From NCBI GenBank assembly GCA_963708715.1, contig CAVPSU010000001.1, positions 124,001-188,000 on the forward strand: 64,000 nt of DNA, given 5' to 3'. Position 1 is the first letter of the stretch; each line of letters begins with the position of its first letter. Shown here piece after piece: positions 60,160 to 64,000 of this stretch. The notes under the pieces are model-generated. The model searched no databases. It worked only from the letters and a program-made list of their open reading frames with translations, and was not told where the DNA came from. The stretch is from DAIOEK01 sp963708715 (GTDB lineage: Bacteria > Chloroflexota > Anaerolineae > Anaerolineales > Anaerolineaceae). The position numbers were made by a program, and so were the translations under genes.

Positions 60160-61485
60160 ATGCAAAAAGATCATCCAACAAAGATCGTCACGAAAAAACA
60201 CCTTGCCAGAGTTGAGAAAGAAAATATACAGAATCGATGGATTATGACAGTATCCATCATAGTGATCGTTCTGGTCGTGGGTATTCTAGGTTATGGGGTG
60301 CTTGATCAGAGTGTCCTTCGCGGCAGACAACCCATCGCTAAGGTCGATGGTGATTCGATAACTACCAACGAATTCGGTGCATTTGTTCGTTATTACCGCT
60401 GGCAGGTAATACAACAATACCAATCTACCGCACAAATGGCGCAAATGTTTGGCTCTGATCCAAATTACGGCGCTTACTTTCAAAACACCCTCACTCAAAT
60501 AGAAAACCAATTAAATACACCATCCATCATCGGGGAACAGGTCAAAAATCAATTGATTGAAGACCGGATGATCCGACATGAAGCTGCGAAACGTGGAATC
60601 ACAGTAACAAAAGAAGAAGTGGATAGCGCTTTGCAAGAAGCCTTTGGGTATTTCCCTATGGGTACTCCAACCACAGAAATCCTCCCGACCTCATTTCCAA
60701 CTTCCACACTCTCGCCTCAACAGGAAAAGTGGATAGCCACATTAACCCCGACAGTTGGAGTAAACCCAACCCAGGAAGCGACAGTTGAAGCTACAGGTCA
60801 ACCAACCAATGAACCAACTGTTGCAGTAGAGCCAACCTCTACGAACCCTACACCAACCGTTGCGCCTGCCCCCACGGCTACAGTTTATACGCTGGATGGG
60901 TATAAAACACTCTACAATAAGTATTTGACTACCTGGAAGAACGACGCCAACGTGACTGAAGCAGATCTACGGATCATTTATGAAAGCGCACTCTTCCGCG
61001 AAAAGCTGCAAAAAGTCATCACAGCCGACGTAAAACCAGTAGAAGATCAAGTCTGGGCTCGCCACATTCTTGTAGATACAATCGATGAAGCAAATACTGT
61101 TCTAGCTCGCCTGAAAAAGGGTGAGAGCTTCATAACGCTGGCAGCAGAATTATCGAAAGATACATCCAACAAAGACCTGGGGGGTGATCTTGGTTGGTTC
61201 GGCAAAGGAAAGATGGTACCTGATTTTGAAACCGTCGCTTATTTACTAGCTGTCGGGGAAACGAGCGAACCGGTCAAATCCACATTCGGTTTCCATATAA
61301 TTCAAGTTCTTGGTCATGAAGAGAAATCTCTGGATACGCAAGCATTTGACGATCTTAAGACTAAAACATTTACCGATTGGCTTACAAAACAAAAAGAAAC
61401 CGTAAAGATAGAGGAATTTGACTACTGGAAAGATCGGATACCAAACATTCCTGACCTGACAACGGCTTTACAACAGCAACCTTAA
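60160..61485 (+). CDS. membrane-anchored parvulin-type peptidyl-prolyl isomerase
   Basis: 441 residues from the ATG at 60160. A basic N-terminal tail, one membrane helix (about 28-46), and a SurA-N-like chaperone region with IAKVDGDSITTNEFGAFVRYYRW are followed by a Thr/Pro-rich linker (TEILPTSFPTSTLSP, PTNEPTVAVEPTS; about 170-245) and a PpiC rotamase domain with WARHILVDTIDEANTVLARL and GGDLGWFGKGKMVPDFE. It folds extracytoplasmic proteins, like PrsA/SurA. The long Thr/Pro linker inserted before the rotamase is characteristic of this phylum. No lipoprotein cysteine is seen. Confidence 0.9.
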   Translation: MQKDHPTKIVTKKHLARVEKENIQNRWIMTVSIIVIVLVVGILGYGVLDQSVLRGRQPIAKVDGDSITTNEFGAFVRYYRWQVIQQYQSTAQMAQMFGSDPNYGAYFQNTLTQIENQLNTPSIIGEQVKNQLIEDRMIRHEAAKRGITVTKEEVDSALQEAFGYFPMGTPTTEILPTSFPTSTLSPQQEKWIATLTPTVGVNPTQEATVEATGQPTNEPTVAVEPTSTNPTPTVAPAPTATVYTLDGYKTLYNKYLTTWKNDANVTEADLRIIYESALFREKLQKVITADVKPVEDQVWARHILVDTIDEANTVLARLKKGESFITLAAELSKDTSNKDLGGDLGWFGKGKMVPDFETVAYLLAVGETSEPVKSTFGFHIIQVLGHEEKSLDTQAFDDLKTKTFTDWLTKQKETVKIEEFDYWKDRIPNIPDLTTALQQQP

Positions 61486-61501
61486 TTTAGTATTACAAAC
61501 A

Positions 61502-61536
61502 GAAAAAGAGTGGTTCGTCTTGAACCACTCTTTTTT
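61502..61536. terminator. bidirectional terminator between the PPIase gene and smc
   Basis: Stem AAGAGTGGTTC/GAACCACTCTT (11 pairs, loop GTCTT) with TTTTTT on the plus side and AAAAA on the left giving a U-tract on the minus strand. It ends both convergent transcripts. Confidence 0.88.
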
Positions 61537-61548
61537 GCATGTTCGATG

Positions 61549-64000
61549 CTAATTCCTGGCTAACATGTCTTCAGAGACCTGATCCAATCGCAAGCTAATC
61601 GATTGGCTGGTCAAATTTTTCCCCATAGTAATGCCATAAATTACGTTCGCAGCTTGGACAGTATTTCGGTTATGGGTTACCAGAATAAATTGGATGTCCT
61701 TGCTCAATTCTTCCAACAATTCCCTGAATCGCCCGACATTTGTCTCATCAAGGGCAGCATCCACCTCATCTAAAACGCAAAATGGAGTCGGTGCAATTTT
61801 CAACAATGCGAATATCAGAGCTACTGCAGTCAGGCTTCTTTCTCCACCAGAAAGTAAGGTTAATTCCTGCTCTCGTTTTCCTGGTAGGCGGGCATGAATC
61901 TCAATTCCGGTATCGTGGATATTGTCCGGATCGGTTAACGATAGTCTCGCACTTCCTCCACCGAATAAGCGGTTAAACATGCGGGGGAATTCTTCAGCAA
62001 CTAATTGGAAGGTCTTCTGGAATTCCGACTTCATGAGTTGGTCTAGATCCATTAAGATCTTCTTCAGATCTTCTTCTGCCTTGAAAAGATCCACTACCTG
62101 GTTCTTCAGGAAATCATGTCTCTCCTTTGTGGAGAGATATTCTGCCTGCGCTTCCGGGTTTACCGCACCCATCCGACGAATCAGTGCTTTTTGTCGGGTC
62201 AGACTCTCTTCTAACTCCGGGGAAAGTTTTTCAACATGTGGCAACTCTTCCACCATTCCTTCAAATGGTAATGGGGTTGGTCCGGATTGATCTTCGGAAT
62301 ATTCAAAAGCCACAAGCCCAAAATCTTCCTCGATTCGTCTTCGCAATGTTTCAATCGCTTCTTTTTTATAGGAGAAATCCATCTGAGCCTGGGTCAGGTA
62401 TTTCTCCCCATTCGCCAGTGTATTTTGACTATTATTTTCAATCTCCAGCATCTGATTGTATTTTTCATCGAATTCGGTCAGCTCCGCTTCAGCAGGAAGG
62501 ATCTGCTCTTGAAGGAGAGAAAGGTCGGTAGACCGCAGCACTTCAATGCTCTTCTTCCCTTCTTTCTCTTCCTCCAATTTCAACATATTTTGCTGGATCT
62601 GATCGATCTTCAGCGATAAATTTTGAAGGCTTTTTTCCGTATTGGACAAGAACTCCTGCTTCTCTCGAATCCGGCGTAACAGATCATTGAGGGCACGCTG
62701 GTTGACTGCAATATTTGTCTGTTGAAAGTTGTATTCAGATTGATACGTATCGATATCCTCAACATCCATTTCCTGGTTGATCAGCGAGAGCTCGTCTGTC
62801 AATTTTTTCACTTCCGTATTCATATCCTGAATACCTACCCGTGATTTGCTGATCTCATGATCTACTTGTTTTTGTTCAGTTTCCAGATTGAGTTGCTGAG
62901 TATAATTCCAATCAAGTTGCCGCTTGGCTTTTTCTTCTTGAAGCGATACTTGTTGATACTGTTGGTTTACCTGACGGAGATGATTTTGTAATTCTGCGCT
63001 CTTTTTTTCAAGGTTGGTGATATTCTCTTGGATGTCTTGCTGGGCATCCTCATCTTTCTCAATTTCTTTTCTGGCAGAATCCACTTCGGTCTGAATGTCT
63101 TTTAGCTGTTGCTGCAGATCCTGCAGCTGGCGCGGGCGGCTAATTCTGGCGCTGGGACCTAATTTACCACCTATAACTGCCCCATTCTTATAGAATAGTT
63201 CTCCATTGAGAGTCACTACTCTGCCGGTATCGGGTAATTGCTTGAGTACCGATTTCACATCCTTCCTTATTCGAACAACAATCACATTGTTAAGTAACAA
63301 TTCCAGGAAACTTTGATAAGATGGTGGGAATTTGATCAAATCGATGGCATTCCCAATAATGGATTCGTCCTTTATTGATATCTTATTTTGACTTCCAATT
63401 GAATTTTTGGAGAAGATTGCAGATCGGGTGTTGCTGACTGATTCTAGAGCGCCCAAAGCAAATTCCAGATCTTGTTCATCTGAAACGATGACAGAATCTA
63501 CAAAATCGCCCAGAGCGGCGGCAATGGCTGCCTCGTATTCTTCGGGAATCAAAAGCTCACTGCTCAGTGCTTTTTCCATTCCGCGCAGATCGCCATTTCG
63601 GATAAGCGTTAACAATTGTTTGGCGCCGGCTGAGTATCCGGTGAGGTTTTTCTCTGCCTGGATAATCACATCCATTTCAATTTTCAATTGTGCCAAATTG
63701 CCCTGCAGCTTACCCAATTTTGCCCTGTTGGAAGTTAATTTGGATGTAAGGACATTTTGTTCACGCTGAAAACTGGTAATCTGAACCTGAATGGATTTCA
63801 CATCCCGATCAACCTGATCCTTCTCGATCTTACTTTTTTCTAATTCAATTTGAAGGGTTTCGACCTGGGATGAAGACTCATCGATTGATTTTTGGATAGT
63901 ATCTTTTGAGATAAAGATTGATTTTTTACGATTGGTTTTCTCTTCTACTTGTGTCTGGTATTGGATGAGAGTGGATTCCAATTGATTGATCCGACGTCTA
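61549..64000 (-). CDS. smc: chromosome segregation protein SMC, 5' end cut by window edge
   Basis: The frame is open to the right edge, giving about 816 C-terminal residues of a protein normally about 1170-1200 long. Visible parts in order: coiled coil; hinge domain (from LTLIRNGDLRGMEKALSSEL to GAVIGGKLGP); return coiled coil of about 350 residues; and the ABC-type ATPase C-lobe with signature LLSGGERSLTAVALIFAL, Walker B FCVLDEVDAALDE and the His switch in LVTHNRNT. SMC forms condensin with ScpA/ScpB and organises the chromosome. The Walker A half lies outside the window. Confidence 0.96.
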   Translation of the reverse strand, partial: RRRINQLESTLIQYQTQVEEKTNRKKSIFISKDTIQKSIDESSSQVETLQIELEKSKIEKDQVDRDVKSIQVQITSFQREQNVLTSKLTSNRAKLGKLQGNLAQLKIEMDVIIQAEKNLTGYSAGAKQLLTLIRNGDLRGMEKALSSELLIPEEYEAAIAAALGDFVDSVIVSDEQDLEFALGALESVSNTRSAIFSKNSIGSQNKISIKDESIIGNAIDLIKFPPSYQSFLELLLNNVIVVRIRKDVKSVLKQLPDTGRVVTLNGELFYKNGAVIGGKLGPSARISRPRQLQDLQQQLKDIQTEVDSARKEIEKDEDAQQDIQENITNLEKKSAELQNHLRQVNQQYQQVSLQEEKAKRQLDWNYTQQLNLETEQKQVDHEISKSRVGIQDMNTEVKKLTDELSLINQEMDVEDIDTYQSEYNFQQTNIAVNQRALNDLLRRIREKQEFLSNTEKSLQNLSLKIDQIQQNMLKLEEEKEGKKSIEVLRSTDLSLLQEQILPAEAELTEFDEKYNQMLEIENNSQNTLANGEKYLTQAQMDFSYKKEAIETLRRRIEEDFGLVAFEYSEDQSGPTPLPFEGMVEELPHVEKLSPELEESLTRQKALIRRMGAVNPEAQAEYLSTKERHDFLKNQVVDLFKAEEDLKKILMDLDQLMKSEFQKTFQLVAEEFPRMFNRLFGGGSARLSLTDPDNIHDTGIEIHARLPGKREQELTLLSGGERSLTAVALIFALLKIAPTPFCVLDEVDAALDETNVGRFRELLEELSKDIQFILVTHNRNTVQAANVIYGITMGKNLTSQSISLRLDQVSEDMLARN

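Noticed and set aside
1..64000. Mobile elements, CRISPR arrays, tRNA or rRNA genes
   Set aside because: I found no transposase or integrase, no array of regularly spaced repeats, and no cloverleaf-like segment in any intergenic gap by eye; tRNAscan and Rfam searches would settle the RNA genes.

Overview
The window is 64 kb of bacterial chromosome, most likely from a Chloroflexota of the Anaerolineae type. This is an inference from gene content: a complete rod-shape locus (mreBCD, mrdA, rodA), clusters of YfhO-like multi-pass membrane proteins, Thr/Pro-rich SH3 and PPIase proteins, an aminotransferase resembling the LL-diaminopimelate type, and many small zinc-ribbon proteins. No 16S rRNA is present to confirm it. 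I see no tRNA or rRNA genes, CRISPR array, transposase or prophage. Genes are densely packed in operons with many 4-bp ATGA overlaps, and no gene-free stretch exceeds 300 bases.

Layout. 1-6.9 kb (minus strand): gltX (cut by the left edge), rodA, mrdA, mreD, mreC, mreB. 7.1-16.8 kb (minus): one long operon of four polytopic membrane proteins (two GT-C-like, two YfhO-like, one of these split by an in-frame TAG) followed by moxR and a DUF58 gene. 16.9-20 kb (plus): a coiled-coil zinc-ribbon gene overlapping a NACHT-HEAT STAND ATPase. 20-29.3 kb (minus): a housekeeping run from mgsA through an MFS protein, smpB, a phytol kinase-like protein and a histidine ammonia-lyase-like enzyme, then a Tat-dependent L,D-transpeptidase, ccdA, a DUF2085 fusion, pgeF, yggS, yggT and yggU. 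29.5-40.8 kb: small surface and zinc-ribbon proteins, a zwf/gnd/hydroxyacid dehydrogenase/glycerate kinase operon, degV, an iron alcohol dehydrogenase with an ABM-domain protein, an RluA-type pseudouridine synthase, a GNAT protein and rpmF. 40.9-45.75 kb (minus): hflX and an aminotransferase, then an M28 peptidase and trmFO. 58.9-61.5 kb: rpsF-ssb-rpsR and a PpiC foldase. The right edge cuts smc.

The most unusual region is 45.8-58.9 kb on the plus strand. It encodes an RpoN (sigma-54) with an inserted zinc ribbon, a soluble PAS/GAF histidine kinase, and an NtrC-type activator that ends right after its AAA+ domain with no DNA-binding domain. A well-formed -24/-12 promoter follows within 25 bases. 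Behind it lie a two-helix membrane protein, a 1798-residue TPR protein and an 892-residue protein with a caspase/gingipain-like (clan CD) domain and a visible His/Cys dyad. I read this as a self-contained sensor, sigma factor, activator and TPR-protease module. I do not recognise it as a described system.

Several genes have a sigma-70-type promoter whose -10 box lies 6-7 bases before the ATG with no ribosome-binding site, which suggests leaderless mRNAs. Two genes look broken in this assembly: mreC (apparent +1 in a G run) and the first YfhO gene (in-frame TAG). Either may be a real mutation or a sequence error.
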